Shown here: piece after piece, positions 63,647-64,000 of the stretch
Layout of the letters: the number at the start of each line of letters is the position of its first letter
Position numbering within the stretch: position 1 is the stretch's first letter
NCBI GenBank assembly: GCA_020426505.1
Contig: JAGQPX010000012.1
Coordinates: 1-64,000, forward strand
Source: Planctomycetaceae bacterium
GTDB taxonomy: Bacteria; Planctomycetota; Planctomycetia; Planctomycetales; Planctomycetaceae
Length of the DNA stretch: 64,000 bases
Direction of reading: 5' to 3'
Notes under the pieces: generated by a model
Databases searched by the model: none
What the model was told of the DNA's origin: nothing
What the model saw: only the letters and a program-made list of their open reading frames with translations
Program-made: the position numbers and the translations under genes

Positions 63647-64000
63647 ATGTCTGACCTGCCTGACCAGTCGAAGCTCTCAACCGGTGTCATCATTCTGTTG
63701 ACGGTCGTTCTTGGAGCGATGTCTGCTGGTACCGGATGGGGGATTCGCGGGCAGTATGGTCATGAGACGGGGGCCATGATGGCTGGCTGTCTGTTCGGAT
63801 TCATCACAGTGTTCCTCTGTGCACCGCAGCTGTCGTCACTCAGTGCTGCCCGTGCGGTCGCGCTCTGTGCACTGGGCGTTTCGATCGGCGGCAGCATGAC
63901 GTACGGTCAAACCGTCGGGCTGACGCATGACCGGGAGATCATCGGCAACCTTGACGCGTACCGCTGGGGCATGATCGGGCTGGCCCTCAAAGGAGGATGT
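63647..64000 (+). CDS. Polytopic membrane protein, N-terminal part
   Basis: An ATG at 63647 opens a frame that remains open to the window end (118 residues). It begins MSDLPDQSKLSTGVIILLTV, and predicted spans are near residues 13-28, 46-62, 69-90 and from 110 on. Glycine-rich, conserved-looking motifs occur between spans (GTGWGIRGQYGHETGAMMAG, GGSMTYGQTVGLTHD). I do not recognise the family; the rest of the protein is outside the window. Confidence 0.75.
   Translation, partial: MSDLPDQSKLSTGVIILLTVVLGAMSAGTGWGIRGQYGHETGAMMAGCLFGFITVFLCAPQLSSLSAARAVALCALGVSIGGSMTYGQTVGLTHDREIIGNLDAYRWGMIGLALKGGC

Noticed and set aside
1-64000. tRNA or rRNA genes
   Set aside because: Looked for but no cloverleaf or rRNA-like sequence was recognised; a dedicated search (tRNAscan, Infernal) could still find one.

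Overview
This 64 kb window comes from a planctomycete (Planctomycetota). The assignment rests on several hallmarks of that phylum: repeated pairs of 'planctomycete cytochrome C' proteins (PSCyt1, DUF1549/DUF1553 or DUF1587/1595/1592/1588/1585) with Tat-type DUF1501 or DUF1552 proteins, a giant secreted protein opening with the ERLEQRALLSA surface-protein motif, and many secreted beta-propeller, LamG and PPC-domain proteins. The DNA is moderately GC-rich, with two visibly more AT-rich accessory stretches (about 2.3-7.8 kb and 37.8-40.7 kb).

Layout. 1-2.3 kb: the 3' end of ATP-type PEP carboxykinase and a secreted TPR protein. 2.3-7.8 kb: an accessory island with a zinc-ribbon protein, an XRE regulator divergent from an IS1595-type transposase across a palindromic double promoter, a DUF3800 protein, two tiny genes, a secreted unknown, a palindromic element and a ParE-type toxin/antitoxin pair. 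7.8-9.6 kb: a secreted beta-propeller protein preceded by an inverted remnant of the 3' end of a paralogue. 9.6-32.1 kb: five units of exported cytochrome and Tat-exported DUF1501/DUF1552 proteins, on both strands. 32.2-33.6 kb: a frameshifted pseudogene and weak small ORFs. 33.6-37.75 kb: a 1386-residue surface protein (sialidase-like propeller, choice-of-anchor Q domain interrupted by LamG, three C-terminal repeats). 38-40.5 kb: a membrane-anchored GIY-YIG protein and a convergent DEDDh exonuclease. 40.7-45 kb: an ABC exporter, then lipB-lipA and a lipoyl-like domain protein. 45.1-51.3 kb: a 2077-residue alpha-2-macroglobulin with an intact thioester. 51.4-54.1 kb: a three-gene unit (unknown, thioredoxin-like membrane protein, permuted NlpC/P60-like hydrolase). 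54.4-58.1 kb: a zinc-ribbon/transmembrane/di-heme protein and a FliA-type sigma factor. 58.8-64 kb: a 32-codon ORF, glnS, an inverse-autotransporter-like beta-helix protein and the start of a polytopic membrane protein.

How the parts fit. The cytochrome/DUF1501 units are probably exported modules for extracytoplasmic degradation or redox chemistry on polymers; substrates are unknown. The lipoylation cluster is unusual: LipA keeps every expected cysteine, but LipB lacks both catalytic residues and the neighbouring lipoyl-like domain contains no lysine. Short interspersed microrepeats occur both between genes and, in frame, inside lipA and the alpha-2-macroglobulin gene. All calls are from reading the sequence; no database search was run.
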